From positions 1 to 64,000 of the forward strand of contig NZ_JBNLIA010000004.1 in NCBI RefSeq assembly GCF_050122995.1: a stretch of 64,000 nucleotides of DNA, read 5' to 3'. The stretch comes from Haloparvum alkalitolerans. Its GTDB lineage: Archaea; Halobacteriota; Halobacteria; Halobacteriales; Haloferacaceae. Positions 8,593 through 17,575 of this stretch are shown in pieces. Each line of letters opens with the position of its first letter. Position 1 is the first letter of the stretch. The notes under the pieces are model-generated. The model did not search any database. It was not told the origin of the DNA and worked only from the letters and a program-made list of their open reading frames with translations. Position numbers and translations under genes: made by a program.

Positions 8593-8877
8593 TCAGTCCA
8601 CGTAGCCGAACGCCTCGGCGTCGACCTCCGCCTCGACGTACTCCCGGCCCCGGTCGGTCAGCAGGTAGAACCGGTCGGCCTCGGAGAGCGCGCGGACGTG
8701 GTCCCGCTTCCGGAGCTTCGCGACCGCCTCCTCGACCGCGTCCGCCGGCGGGGCGCTCTCCGCGAGCGCCGCGAGGTTCGCGACGATGCCGTCGACGGAG
8801 ACGGCGATGCCGGACTGGTAGAGCAGGCGAAGCGTCAGGTCGGTGGCGTCGTCCCGCCACGCTGGCGTCTCGGTCAT
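8593..8877 (-). CDS. Small winged-helix protein
   Basis: 94 aa. Predicted helices followed by a wing: AVAKLRKRDHVRALSEADRFYLLTDRGREYVEAEVD resembles the C-terminal part of haloarchaeal PhiH1-repressor-like or PadR-like winged-helix domains. It lacks any effector domain. It probably binds DNA; the target is unknown. The ATG at 8875-8877 follows an in-frame region without family similarity. Confidence 0.55.
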   Translation of the reverse strand: MTETPAWRDDATDLTLRLLYQSGIAVSVDGIVANLAALAESAPPADAVEEAVAKLRKRDHVRALSEADRFYLLTDRGREYVEAEVDAEAFGYVD

Positions 8878-8948
8878 GGATCCTCGCTGGGGCGGCCGCG
8901 GGCAAAAGGCGTGTGGCCGGCCGCGGCGCTCGTCGGTGCCCCGGCCCG

Positions 8949-9860
8949 CTACTCGCCGGCGTCCGGCGGGTTCAGGTCGCGCCCGAACTCGTCGAACACC
9001 GCGAGGTCGTCGCCGAGGTCGTAGGGGATCTCGCGCTCGTCCTGCCGGGTGGGGAGGCGGCCGTCCTCGAGTTCGGTCGCGACGGACTCCCACCCCGGCT
9101 TGACGCGGATGCTCTTGGCGGGCATCCCGACGACGATGTGGTGGGCGGGCACGTCCCCCTGGACGACCGCGCGTGCGCCGACGACGCTGTTGGCGCCGAC
9201 TCTGCAGCCGGCGCGGACCATCGCGTCGTAGGTGACGCGGGCGTCGTCCTCGATGACCGTGTGGAAGTTGCGGACCTCGGTCTGGTCGACGATGTCGTGG
9301 TCGTGGCTGTAGACGTGGACGCCGTCGGAGATGGAGGCGCGGTCGCCGATCGTAAGCTTCCCGCGGTCGTCGAGGTGAACGTCGTCGTGGACCACGACGT
9401 TGTCGCCGACCTCGATGTTGTGGCCGTAGGTGAACGTGATCCCCTTGAAGAAGCGGCAGTCGTCCCCGCAGTCGGCGAAGAGGTGGTCCGCGAGCATCGA
9501 GCGGAACCGGAGCGCGAACGCCACGTTGTCCGCCATCGGCGTGGCGTCGAACTGCCGCCAGAGCCACTGGAGGTGCTTCGAGCGCTGGAACCGGTCCTCG
9601 TCCTTCTCGGCGTAGTACTCCGACTCCAGCGTCGCGTTACAGGGGTCGTACCCCTGTAGCCGGACGCGCTCGGCCTTCGAGACCGACTCGCCCGCCTGCC
9701 ACGCCTCCCACGCCTCGCGGTCGCCGTGGAGATCGATCAACACGTCGCGCACGACCTCACAGGTGTCCTCGTCCGAGGAAAGGCGCTCGTCCACCTCGTC
9801 GATGAAGCCCCGGACCCCGGCCTCGGCCGCGTCGGGCAGGGAGACGTGTCGCTTTGTCAT
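8949..9860 (-). CDS. Left-handed beta-helix acyltransferase-like protein
   Basis: 303 aa. The N-terminal about 130 residues are helical and unassigned. From about residue 145 there are hexapeptide repeats of the LbetaH fold (FTYGHNIEVGDNVVVHDDVHL, IGDRASISDGVHV, VRAGCRVGANSVVGARAVVQGDVPAHHIVVGMPAKSI) ending in the PAK motif typical of maltose/galactoside O-acetyltransferases. Acetyl-CoA-dependent transfer to a sugar or small molecule is likely; the acceptor is unknown. ATG at 9858-9860. Confidence 0.8.
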   Translation of the reverse strand: MTKRHVSLPDAAEAGVRGFIDEVDERLSSDEDTCEVVRDVLIDLHGDREAWEAWQAGESVSKAERVRLQGYDPCNATLESEYYAEKDEDRFQRSKHLQWLWRQFDATPMADNVAFALRFRSMLADHLFADCGDDCRFFKGITFTYGHNIEVGDNVVVHDDVHLDDRGKLTIGDRASISDGVHVYSHDHDIVDQTEVRNFHTVIEDDARVTYDAMVRAGCRVGANSVVGARAVVQGDVPAHHIVVGMPAKSIRVKPGWESVATELEDGRLPTRQDEREIPYDLGDDLAVFDEFGRDLNPPDAGE

Positions 9861-10042
9861 CGCCGTCAGTTGACCGGGAACCCTCAAAGGGGTTCGGTTG
9901 TGCGACGACATCGCGGACGCGTCGCTCCGCGGTCCGTCGCACGCGACTCGCCGCCCCGCGCCGATACATAAATCCCCCCGACGCGACCGACCGCGTGGGA
10001 GGAACCGTACCCGCTAAGTGGGCGGATCCCCAACCGTGAGCC

Positions 10043-11104
10043 ATGCACTACCGCGAACTCGGAGATTCCGGCGTCGAGGTGAGCGAGGTCGGGTTCGGCG
10101 CGTGGGTCGTCGGCACCGACTGGTGGGGCGACCGCACCGAGGATCAGGCGGTCGAGATGGTCCAGTACGCCCTCGATCAGGGGATAACCTACTTCGACAC
10201 GGGCGACGTGTACGGGCACGGCGACTCCGAGGAGCTGATCGGCCGCGCGCTCGCGGAGCACCGCGACGAGGTGACGCTGGCGACCAAGATCGGCTACGAC
10301 TTCTACGACAACCCGCAGGCTGGTCACGGCGAACTCCCGAAGGAGCTGAACGAGACGTACCTCCGCGAGGCGTTCGAGAAGTCGCTCGACCGGCTCGGGA
10401 CGGACCACGTGGAGTTCCTCCAGCTCCACAACGCCAACGTCGACGAGGTGACCCCCGAGGTCGTCGACGTCCTCCGCGAGTTCAAGGCGGAGGGGAAGGT
10501 CGACACGCTGGGCTGGGCGCTGGGCCCCTCCATCGGCTGGCTGGCCGAGGGCGACGCGGCCGTCGAGATGGACGTCTTCGACGCGGTCCAGACGGTCTTC
10601 AACCTCTTCGAGCAGGAGCCGGGCGCGCACTTCATCGACACGATCCGCGAGACGGGCTCGGACACCTCCGTCATCGCGCGCGTCCCGCACTCCTCGGGCC
10701 TGCTGAACGAGCAGGTGACGCCGGAGACGGAGCTGGCCGACGACGACCACCGCTCGCACCGGCCGGCCGAGTGGTACGAGACCGGCTGGGAGAAGGTCGA
10801 GGCGCTGCGGTTCCTCGAACGAAGCGGCGAGCGCACGATGGGGCAGGCGGCCATCGCGTGGCTGCTCGCCCACGACGAGGTGGCGTCCGTCACGCCGACG
10901 TTCCGCACCCGCGAGGACATCGACGAGTGGGCGGCCGCCAGCGACGTGCCGCCGCTCACGGACGCGGAGTACGAGCGCGTCCAGGAGCTGTACGACGCGA
11001 ACTTCGAGATCGACGGCGACGACGGGATGGACAGCCTGCGTTCCTCGGTCGACGGCGAGGACATCGAGGCCGCCGGGCTCGACAAGCGCGCGGCGACCTA
11101 CTGA
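10043..11104 (+). CDS. Aldo/keto reductase
   Basis: 353 aa TIM-barrel oxidoreductase, NADPH-dependent by family. The catalytic tetrad is visible: D and Y in YFDTGDVYGHG, K in LATKIG and H in FLQLHN. The fold runs to about residue 320; the tail DGMDSLRSSVDGEDIEAAG is acidic. Its relatives reduce diverse aldehydes and ketones, so the substrate is open. An AT-rich box near 9964-9971 lies well upstream; the mRNA may have a leader. Confidence 0.88.
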   Translation: MHYRELGDSGVEVSEVGFGAWVVGTDWWGDRTEDQAVEMVQYALDQGITYFDTGDVYGHGDSEELIGRALAEHRDEVTLATKIGYDFYDNPQAGHGELPKELNETYLREAFEKSLDRLGTDHVEFLQLHNANVDEVTPEVVDVLREFKAEGKVDTLGWALGPSIGWLAEGDAAVEMDVFDAVQTVFNLFEQEPGAHFIDTIRETGSDTSVIARVPHSSGLLNEQVTPETELADDDHRSHRPAEWYETGWEKVEALRFLERSGERTMGQAAIAWLLAHDEVASVTPTFRTREDIDEWAAASDVPPLTDAEYERVQELYDANFEIDGDDGMDSLRSSVDGEDIEAAGLDKRAATY

Positions 11105-11713
11105 GCGCGACCGCCTCGCGGCCCGGTCGCTCCCGGCCGCGGCCCCGAGCGCGGCGGCGGGAGCGTCCCCCGATCCAACTACTTCTCGACGGCAATGGCG
11201 AACAGGCAGCGTGGCTCCTCGCTCCGGGACCGGGTCGCTGCGCGCCCGTCTCGTTCGGCCCCGGCCTGCGGTCAGGTCACGGGGCGGATGCCGCGGTATC
11301 CCCTTTGAACGTTCGGACGGCGCTCGTGGAACGGTCCGCGCCTCGTCCGCCGCGGAACGCTGGACCCGGCCGGATCGGGAGCGCGGACGGAGCCCCTTCG
11401 GTTCCGCTGGAAACCGGCCGACTGCGGCGCGCTCGCGGCCAGACCGTTCACGTTCGCTCCGGTCGGTCGAGCCGCGGTCCCGCGGTTCCGCGGGTGGAGA
11501 GGGAACCGTTGCACAGTGCCGCCGCTCGGCGACTGTCGCGGGCGGCTCGGGAGAAAACCCATCGTCACAAGGGGCTCAGTGGGGGTAACCCTTCGTCACC
11601 GCCGCCCGTTCGGTTCCACGGGCTCGGCGGTAAAAAGCGTCCTGTCCCGGGTCGACGGCGACCTCCGGGCCGTTCCGCCGAGGATTGATACCGTTTGCCA
11701 CGAAACGTGACGT
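11105..11713. other. 609-bp non-coding stretch
   Basis: Between the aldo/keto reductase and the glycerophosphodiesterase. The reading frames here are Arg/Pro-rich shadows without haloarchaeal protein character and I recognise no domain. It may be the decayed remains of a gene. Nothing specific is supported apart from a probable promoter for the next gene close to 11690. Confidence 0.6.
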
Positions 11714-12436
11714 ATGAGCGACGGGAACGCGGCCGGGGACGCGGCCGAGGGTGAGAGCGCGGGCGAGAACGCGGCCGAGCGCGTGTTCGCCCACCGGGGC
11801 TGTGCCGGGCAGTATCCCGAGAACACGGTGGCCGCGGTCCGGCAGGCGGCCCCGCACGTTGACGCGGTGGAAGTCGACGTGCGCCGGTGCGCGAGCGGGG
11901 AACTGGTCGTCCTCCACGACCCCGACGTGAGCCGGGTGACCGGCGGCACCGGCTCCGTGGCGGAGATGCGCTACGCCGACCTCCGCGGGCTGGAGGTGCT
12001 CGACTCCGGCGAGCCGGTGCCGCGGCTGTCGGACCTGCTCGCGGCGGTCCCCGACGACCTGCTCGTCAACGTGGAGCTGAAGACCGCGGGACTGGCCGAC
12101 GCGGCGCTCCGCGCGACGGGCCGCGCCGCCAACCCGGTGCTGTTCTCCTCCTTCTCGCGGCCCGCGCTCCGGGAGGTTCGCGAGGCGGACCCCGACGCGC
12201 GGCTCGCCGTGCTGTGTTCGAGCGACCCCGACGCGGCGCTCCGGACCGCGCGGGCGGTCGACGCCGAGGCGGTCCATCCCTCGCTCCGCCTCTGTACGGG
12301 GACGGGCGTCGTCGCGGCCGCCCGCGAGGAGGGGTTGGCGGTCAACGGCTGGACCGTCGAGACCGCCGCGGACGCCGAGACCCTGCGCTCGGCGGGCGTG
12401 GACGGGCTGATCACCGACCGCTGGGACGTGGTCTGA
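11714..12436 (+). CDS. Glycerophosphodiester phosphodiesterase
   Basis: 240 aa GDPD-fold enzyme that hydrolyses glycerophosphodiesters to glycerol phosphate and an alcohol. Signature residues: HRGCAGQYPENT (His and Glu/Asn), VEVDVRR (Glu, Asp), LHDPDVSR (catalytic His) and VELKT (Glu). No signal peptide, hence cytoplasmic. The first about 25 residues are an acidic extension. Could serve turnover of archaeal glycerol-ether head groups; that is inference. Confidence 0.9.
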   Translation: MSDGNAAGDAAEGESAGENAAERVFAHRGCAGQYPENTVAAVRQAAPHVDAVEVDVRRCASGELVVLHDPDVSRVTGGTGSVAEMRYADLRGLEVLDSGEPVPRLSDLLAAVPDDLLVNVELKTAGLADAALRATGRAANPVLFSSFSRPALREVREADPDARLAVLCSSDPDAALRTARAVDAEAVHPSLRLCTGTGVVAAAREEGLAVNGWTVETAADAETLRSAGVDGLITDRWDVV

Positions 12437-12524
12437 GGGGGTCGACGGCTCGGGCCGTCCGGGAACACCGGATGCACGCGCCACTACCGGCGGGGTTTTT
12501 GAGCGCGGGCGCGGAGACGAGGGC

Positions 12525-13280
12525 ATGGAGCTGTTCGCCGTCCCCGACCTCCCCGAGATCAGGGCGGGCGACGACCTCGCGGCGATGGTCGAGGCGCGCG
12601 TCGACCTCCGCGAGGACGACGTGGTCTGTGTCGCCAGCACCGTCGTCTCGAAGGCGGAAGGGCGCGTCGTCGACCTCGAGGACTTCCCCGCGAGCCCCCG
12701 CGCCCGAGAGGTCGCGGCCCGGCTGGCCGAGGTGACCGGCGAGGAGAAGGACCCCCGGTTCGCGCAGGCCGTCATCGAGGAGTCGACGGAGCTGATCATG
12801 GAGGCGCCGTTCCTCCTCACCGCGACCCGGTTCGGCCACGTGACGGTGAACGCGGGCATCGACCGCTCGAACGTGCGCGACGGCGACCTGCTGCTGCTCC
12901 CCGAGCGCCCGAGCGAGAGCGCGGCGCGGCTCCGCGAGGGGCTGTCCGCGGACCGCGTCGTCGTCACGGACACCTCGGGTCGCCCGTTCAGACACGGCCA
13001 GCGCGGCGTCGCGCTCGGCTGGGCGGGGATGCCCGCGAGCCGCGACTGGCGCGGCGAGCACGACCGCGACGGACGGGAACTGGGCGTGACGGTCCAGAAC
13101 GTGGTCGACGAACTGGCGGGCGCCGCGAACCTCGTCGCCGGCGAGGGGGCGGACGGCACGCCGGTCGTCGTCGTCCGCGACTGGGAATTCGGCGACCACG
13201 ACGGCTCGGACGAGCACTACCGCGAGGTCGAGACCGACTTCGTGCGGCAGGCGCTCCGCGGCTGGGAGTACGACGGCTGA
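12525..13280 (+). CDS. cofE: Coenzyme F420-0:L-glutamate ligase
   Basis: 251 aa, full length for archaeal CofE. Adds glutamate residues to F420-0 using GTP. Family sequences are clear: VCVASTVVSKAEGR, EESTELIM, GIDRSNV, VVTDTSGRPFRHGQRGVALGWAG and VVDELAGAANLV. A T-rich box (GGGGTTTTTGAG) about 27-33 bases before the ATG is a probable promoter. It is followed after 22 bp by an F420-dependent reductase, so cofactor synthesis and use are probably co-transcribed. Confidence 0.95.
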   Translation: MELFAVPDLPEIRAGDDLAAMVEARVDLREDDVVCVASTVVSKAEGRVVDLEDFPASPRAREVAARLAEVTGEEKDPRFAQAVIEESTELIMEAPFLLTATRFGHVTVNAGIDRSNVRDGDLLLLPERPSESAARLREGLSADRVVVTDTSGRPFRHGQRGVALGWAGMPASRDWRGEHDRDGRELGVTVQNVVDELAGAANLVAGEGADGTPVVVVRDWEFGDHDGSDEHYREVETDFVRQALRGWEYDG

Positions 13281-13302
13281 GCGGGACCCGAGACTGATCA
13301 CA

Positions 13303-14286
13303 ATGTTCGGCATCGAACTCACCCCGGAACACGAGATGGACAGACTAGTGGCGCTCGGCGAGCGCGCGGAGGCGGCGGGCTACGACGCCGTCTTCTCGAC
13401 GTGTCACTACAACAACCGCGACCCGTGGGCTGTGCTCTCGCGGCTCGCGGCCGCGACCGACGACGTGCGACTCGGTCCCGGCGTCGCCAACCCGGTCGAG
13501 ACCCACCCCGTCACGCTCGCCTCGAAGCTGGCGACGCTCGACGAGGTGTCGGGCGGGCGCGCGGTGTTCGGAATCGGACCGGGCGACCCGTCGACACTCT
13601 CGAACCTCGGCCTCGCCGACGAGCGCGGGCTTCGCCCCGTTCTGGAGGCGTTCAAGACGGCCCAGAAGCTGTGGGCCGGCGAGCGCGTCGACCACGAGGG
13701 GACCTTCGAGGCGACCGACGCGGGGCTCAACTACGAACCCCCGCAGGGCGCCGACCTCCCCGTCTACGTCGGCGGCGAGGGGCCTCACATGTGCAAGATG
13801 GCGGCCAAGCACGCCGACGGCCTGCTGTTCAACGGCGCGCATCCCGCGGACCTCGAGTGGGCGCGCGAGCAGGTCGCGGACGGCCTCGCGGACCGGCCCG
13901 ACCATCGCGGCGCGTTCGACCTCGTGGCCTACGCCGCCGTCTCCGTCGCGGAGGACGGCGACGCCGCCCGCGAGGCCGCCCGGCCCCCGGTCGCGTTCAT
14001 CGCCGCGGGCGCGGCGCCGCCGGTGCTGGACAGACACGGCGTCGACCGCGAGACGGCGAGCGCCATCGGCGACCGCATCAGCGCGGGCGAGTTCTCCGCG
14101 GCGTTCGAGACGGTAACCCCGGCGATGGTCGACGCCTTCTGTCTGGCGGGCACGCCCGCGGAGGTCCGCGAGCGCGGCGAGCAACTGGCCGAGCACGCGG
14201 ACGGTATCGTCGTCGGCGCGCCGCTCGGCCCGGATCTGGAGACGGGCGTGGACCTGGCGGCCGAGGCGCTCGGCGACGTGTTCTGA
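13303..14286 (+). CDS. mer: F420-dependent methylene-tetrahydromethanopterin reductase-like (Mer) protein
   Basis: 327 aa bacterial-luciferase-like (LLM) flavin/F420 oxidoreductase. It begins MFGIELTP and has the Mer-like stretch GPGDPSTLSNLGL. In haloarchaea without methanogenesis the protein is thought to act on folate/pterin C1 carriers; that role is inferred from the family. It lies 22 bp after cofE, which supports F420 as cofactor. A T-run at 14319-14323 after the stop may terminate the transcript or be the next gene's promoter. Confidence 0.88.
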   Translation: MFGIELTPEHEMDRLVALGERAEAAGYDAVFSTCHYNNRDPWAVLSRLAAATDDVRLGPGVANPVETHPVTLASKLATLDEVSGGRAVFGIGPGDPSTLSNLGLADERGLRPVLEAFKTAQKLWAGERVDHEGTFEATDAGLNYEPPQGADLPVYVGGEGPHMCKMAAKHADGLLFNGAHPADLEWAREQVADGLADRPDHRGAFDLVAYAAVSVAEDGDAAREAARPPVAFIAAGAAPPVLDRHGVDRETASAIGDRISAGEFSAAFETVTPAMVDAFCLAGTPAEVRERGEQLAEHADGIVVGAPLGPDLETGVDLAAEALGDVF

Positions 14287-14349
14287 ACCCACGAGGATCC
14301 ACGTCAGCGAACCGTCAATTTTTCAGACCGAACGGGCGAACCGCGACGC

Positions 14350-14655
14350 ATGCCCTCCGAGACGGACGGACCGGGGCGACGATTCGATCCCGGTTTCGTG
14401 GTCCACACCGTCGCCAGCGGACGCGTCCTCGCGATGCTTCTCGCCGGCGGCTTCGCGGGATACGGTATCGGCGTGATCGATGACGGGACGGTTCTGCTCC
14501 CCATCCTCGGTCCCGTTCCCGGCCTGTTGATCGGCAGCGCCGGAATCGCCGTCGCCGCCCTCCTCTACCGGCGGACCGGCTGCTGTGACGGCTGTGGCGA
14601 GCAGGACTGTGGGTGTGCCGGCGACTGCGGCGACCGCTGTTCCTACGACGCCTGA
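14350..14655 (+). CDS. Small membrane protein with cysteine-rich tail
   Basis: 101 aa, unrecognised. Two hydrophobic segments (about residues 27-43 and 47-70) are followed by YRRTG and then a tail of about 27 residues with eight cysteines spaced CC-x2-C-x4-C-x-C-x3-C-x3-C. The pattern suggests metal or disulfide binding at a membrane face. The AATTTTT box at 14318-14323 is about 27 bases before the ATG, fitting a leaderless mRNA. Its last 13 bases overlap the convergent neighbour. Confidence 0.65.
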   Translation: MPSETDGPGRRFDPGFVVHTVASGRVLAMLLAGGFAGYGIGVIDDGTVLLPILGPVPGLLIGSAGIAVAALLYRRTGCCDGCGEQDCGCAGDCGDRCSYDA

Positions 14656-15224
14656 TCGCCCGCTTCGGGCGGGAAGAAGGGCTCGGGGTCCTCGTGGTGG
14701 AAGACGACGCGCTCGTCGTCGGTGAGCGGGCGGACGTAGGTGTTGGTCTCGCCGTCCTCGCGGGCGGCCTCCAGCCACGCCTCGGCCTCCTCGCGCACGT
14801 AGAACAGCGGGAGCATGACGGCGAGGCCGGCGTCCGTGTCGCGCATCACGAGCACGAGGAACGTCACGTCGCCCGCGGCCGCGCGGTAGGTCTCGTACTC
14901 GTCGAAGGCGTGGTCGTCGACCGTCTCGCGGAGCGCGTCGAACTGCTTCCCGGGGACGAGCGCGTCGAGGCCGACCCGGTCGCGGTCGGCGTTCGGGCGC
15001 GCGGAGGGGAGCGGCGTCACGTCACCCACGTCCAGCGTCGTCACGTCCCAGTCCGCCTCGCGGTACTCCTCGGCGGTCGCTTCGAGGTCCGCCTCCACGC
15101 GGTCCCAGAGGGTCGCGAAGCGGTCCCGCGAGCCCGTCGGGGCCTCGGCGTCCGCGACGGTCTCGGCGTCGCCTCCTCGGTCCGCGTCGGCGGCATCGGC
15201 GGCGTCCGCGGCGTCGTCGGTCAT
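14643..15224 (-). CDS. Conserved haloarchaeal protein (DUF7529-like)
   Basis: 193 aa, cytoplasmic. After an Ala/Asp-rich start of about 35 residues there is a compact domain: ATAEEYREADWDVTTLDVGDVTPL, then FDALRETVDDHAFDEYETYRA, and a closing VVFHHEDPEPFFP. I recall this layout as DUF7529, with moderate certainty; the function is unknown. ATG at 15222-15224. It converges with, and overlaps by 13 bp, the cysteine-rich membrane protein gene. Confidence 0.65.
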   Translation of the reverse strand: MTDDAADAADAADADRGGDAETVADAEAPTGSRDRFATLWDRVEADLEATAEEYREADWDVTTLDVGDVTPLPSARPNADRDRVGLDALVPGKQFDALRETVDDHAFDEYETYRAAAGDVTFLVLVMRDTDAGLAVMLPLFYVREEAEAWLEAAREDGETNTYVRPLTDDERVVFHHEDPEPFFPPEAGDQAS

Positions 15225-15370
15225 ACCTCTTCCGGGGCGTTCGCGGTGCAAAAGGGTTCGGCTCCGGGCTCCGCGGCGGGGCGCAGGGACGACCGCGACG
15301 GTGGGCCGTCCCGGCCGACCGCGCCGCCGGACAGAAACGCTTACTCCGGGGGCCGAACCACCGGGGAACG

Positions 15371-16216
15371 ATGACCGACCCCTTCTTCGACCGCCTCGCC
15401 GAGCGCATCGACGCGACCGACAGCGTCGTCTCGGTCGGCCTCGACCCGGACCCGTCCCGCATCCCGGAGTTCCTGCGCGACGCCGACCTGCCGCGGTGGG
15501 CGTTCAACCGCCGGATCATCGACGCGACCCACGAACACGCGGCCTGCTACAAGCCCAACGCCGCCTTCTACGAGGACCCCGACGGCTGGCGCGCGCTCCG
15601 GGAGACGATCGCGTACGCGGCGGGGAAGGGCGTCCCCGTCCTGCTCGACGCCAAGCGCGCCGACATCGGCAACACGACGCGGCAGTACGCCGAGTTGCTC
15701 GACCACGCCGACGCCATCACCGTCAACCCCTACCTGGGCCGCGACTCGCTCCAGCCGTTCCTCGACCGCGCGGACGCCGGCGTGTTCGTGCTCTGTCGGA
15801 CCTCCAACCCCGGTGGGGCGGACTTACAGGACCTCGAACTCGCCTCCGGCGAACCCGTCTACGAGCGCGTCGCCGCGCTGGCGGACCTGTGGAACGAGAA
15901 GGGCAACGTCGGCCTCGTCGTGGGCGCGACCACGCCGGACGAACTGGCCGCGGTCCGCGAGACGGTCCCGGACCTGCCGTTTCTCGTCCCCGGCGTCGGC
16001 GCGCAGGGCGGCGACGCGGAGGCTGCGGTCGAGCACGGCCTCGCGCCGCGCGAGGGCCACGGCGTCGACGTCGGCCTCGTCAACTCCTCGCGCGGGATCA
16101 TCTTCGCGGGCGAGGACGCGGCCGCGAGCGCCGGCCGGGACGAGGAGGCGGCCTACTTCCGCGCCGCCGGCGACGCCGCGAAGCGGCTGAAGCGCCGCCT
16201 GAACCAGTACCGGTAG
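15371..16216 (+). CDS. pyrF: Orotidine-5'-phosphate decarboxylase (type 2)
   Basis: 281 aa; last step of UMP synthesis. The catalytic signature LDAKRADIGNTTRQYA (Lys-Asp network) is at about residues 93-108, and VSVGLDPDPSRIP at the start is typical of the longer type-2 enzymes. Not fused to the phosphoribosyltransferase. It is followed by trmY after 67 bp. Confidence 0.95.
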   Translation: MTDPFFDRLAERIDATDSVVSVGLDPDPSRIPEFLRDADLPRWAFNRRIIDATHEHAACYKPNAAFYEDPDGWRALRETIAYAAGKGVPVLLDAKRADIGNTTRQYAELLDHADAITVNPYLGRDSLQPFLDRADAGVFVLCRTSNPGGADLQDLELASGEPVYERVAALADLWNEKGNVGLVVGATTPDELAAVRETVPDLPFLVPGVGAQGGDAEAAVEHGLAPREGHGVDVGLVNSSRGIIFAGEDAAASAGRDEEAAYFRAAGDAAKRLKRRLNQYR

Positions 16217-16283
16217 CCCGTCTTCGCGCCCTCCCGCCCGACCTCTTCGGACCCCTTTTGTCCTCCGCGGCCGACGCTCGCGC

Positions 16284-16880
16284 ATGCGCCAGTTCCTCGT
16301 CATCGGCCACGACGTCCCCACGACTCCCGACTTCGCGCTGGACGACCTCGCGGGCGCGGCCGGTCGGCTGGACCTTTTGTGTCGGTGCGTCAGCTCCGCG
16401 GTGTTCCTCTCGCACGGCATCCGCGAGGACGTGCGCGTCCACCTCGTCCTCGCGGACGAGTTCACCGTCCGCTTCGACGCGAGCGACCTCCGTCACCTCC
16501 ATCCCGACGAGCGCAACATCGCCGCGCGCGTCCGCGGCGCGCTGGAGGAGCGCGACGGCGCCATCGGCCACATGCCAGCCGACGTTTCGCCCGGCGTCGA
16601 ACTCTATCGCATGGGCGTCGCGGAGACGCTCGAGGCGGCCGCGAGCGAGGGGACCGTCGTCCAGCTTCACGAGGACGGCGATCCGCTCGTCGACGCCGAA
16701 CCGCCCGCGGACCCCGTCTTCGTCCTCTCGGACCACCTCGATTTCTCCGACGCCGAGGCCGACCTGCTCGCCGAGACCGCCGAGCGCCGGGTTCGCGTCG
16801 GCCCGGAACTGCTCCACGCCGACCACGCGATCACCGTCGCGCACAACTGGCTGGACACCGACGGCTACACGAGCTACTGA
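16284..16880 (+). CDS. trmY: tRNA pseudouridine(54)-N1-methyltransferase
   Basis: 198 aa SPOUT-family methyltransferase specific to archaea; makes m1-pseudouridine at position 54 of tRNA T-loops. It begins MRQFLVIGHDVPTTPDF and carries FLSHGIREDV, LHPDERNIAARV and LSDHLDF, all conserved in the family. TTTTGTCC at 16256-16263 lies 20-28 bases before the ATG and resembles the TATA element of a leaderless gene. The stop is followed after 2 bases by the CHY zinc-finger gene. Confidence 0.93.
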   Translation: MRQFLVIGHDVPTTPDFALDDLAGAAGRLDLLCRCVSSAVFLSHGIREDVRVHLVLADEFTVRFDASDLRHLHPDERNIAARVRGALEERDGAIGHMPADVSPGVELYRMGVAETLEAAASEGTVVQLHEDGDPLVDAEPPADPVFVLSDHLDFSDAEADLLAETAERRVRVGPELLHADHAITVAHNWLDTDGYTSY

Positions 16881-16882
16881 AG

Positions 16883-17323
16883 ATGGGAGAGCGGACCGAC
16901 GAGGACGCGGGCGCCGACGCGAGCGGCGTGAGCGATCACGACCGAAACGCGGACCGCCGCACGACCGAGCCCCCGGCCGCGGACCCGCGATTTCCTGTGC
17001 CCCTCCGCGGCGTCGCGGTCGATCCCGAGACGCGATGCGCCCACTGGGACGACCCCGTGGACGTGGTCGCGCTCCGGTTCGGCTGCTGTGGGGCCTTTTA
17101 CCCCTGCGACCGCTGCCACGACGCGGTCGCGGACCACCCCGCCGAGCCGTGGCCCCGCGATCGCTTTTCGGAGCCGGCGGTGCTGTGCGGCGTCTGCGGC
17201 GCGACCATGACGCCGCCGGAGTACTTCGCCTGCGGGGATTCCTGTCCCGACTGTGGCGCCGCGTTCAACCCCGGCTGTCGCGCCCATCGCGACCGCTACT
17301 TCGAGCCCCGAAGCGAGGAGTGA
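16883..17323 (+). CDS. CHY zinc-finger protein
   Basis: 146 aa. After an acidic N-terminal about 40 residues it has the CHY pattern: RCAHWDDPVDVVALRFGCC, YPCDRCHDAVADH, LCGVCGATMTPPEYF and SCPDCGAAFNPGCRAHRDRYF, giving many Cys/His ligands for up to three zinc ions. Related to the eukaryotic Hot13/RCHY1 zinc domain; in archaea the role is unknown. It starts 2 bp after trmY and is surely in the same transcript. Confidence 0.88.
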   Translation: MGERTDEDAGADASGVSDHDRNADRRTTEPPAADPRFPVPLRGVAVDPETRCAHWDDPVDVVALRFGCCGAFYPCDRCHDAVADHPAEPWPRDRFSEPAVLCGVCGATMTPPEYFACGDSCPDCGAAFNPGCRAHRDRYFEPRSEE

Positions 17324-17430
17324 ACTCGGCGTGAAACCGCGGGCGGGCGACACGGCGAGCGTGGGATCGCCTGTCGCGGAGTTCTCGGTTTCGGAAGGGT
17401 TAAAGGAATGTGCGCCGTCACTCAGAGTGC

Positions 17431-17503
17431 GGGCCGGTGGGGTAGCTTGGTATCCTTCGGCCTTCGGGTGGCCGTAACCACGATTCAAATTCGTGCCGGC
17501 CCA
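17431..17503 (+). tRNA. tRNA-Pro (anticodon CGG)
   Basis: 73-nt cloverleaf: acceptor GGGCCGG/CCGGCCC, anticodon stem CGGCC/GGCCG around TTCGGGT (anticodon CGG), T-arm CACGA/TCGTG, discriminator A. No intron, no encoded CCA. A GGTTAAAGG box at 17398-17406, about 30 bases upstream, is the likely promoter. Confidence 0.96.
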
Positions 17504-17575
17504 CTTCTCCCGCATTTCTACGCGCTCTACCGACTGGTCCGTCCCAACTGCCGCGACGACCCGTCCGCGACCGGC

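Noticed and set aside
11211..11588. 125-codon ORF in the 609-bp gap.
   Set aside because: Arg/Gly/Pro-rich shadow; no start signal, no domain.
13303..14286. Evidence of methanogenesis from the Mer-like gene.
   Set aside because: The protein is common in haloarchaea that do not make methane and no other methanogenesis gene is present.
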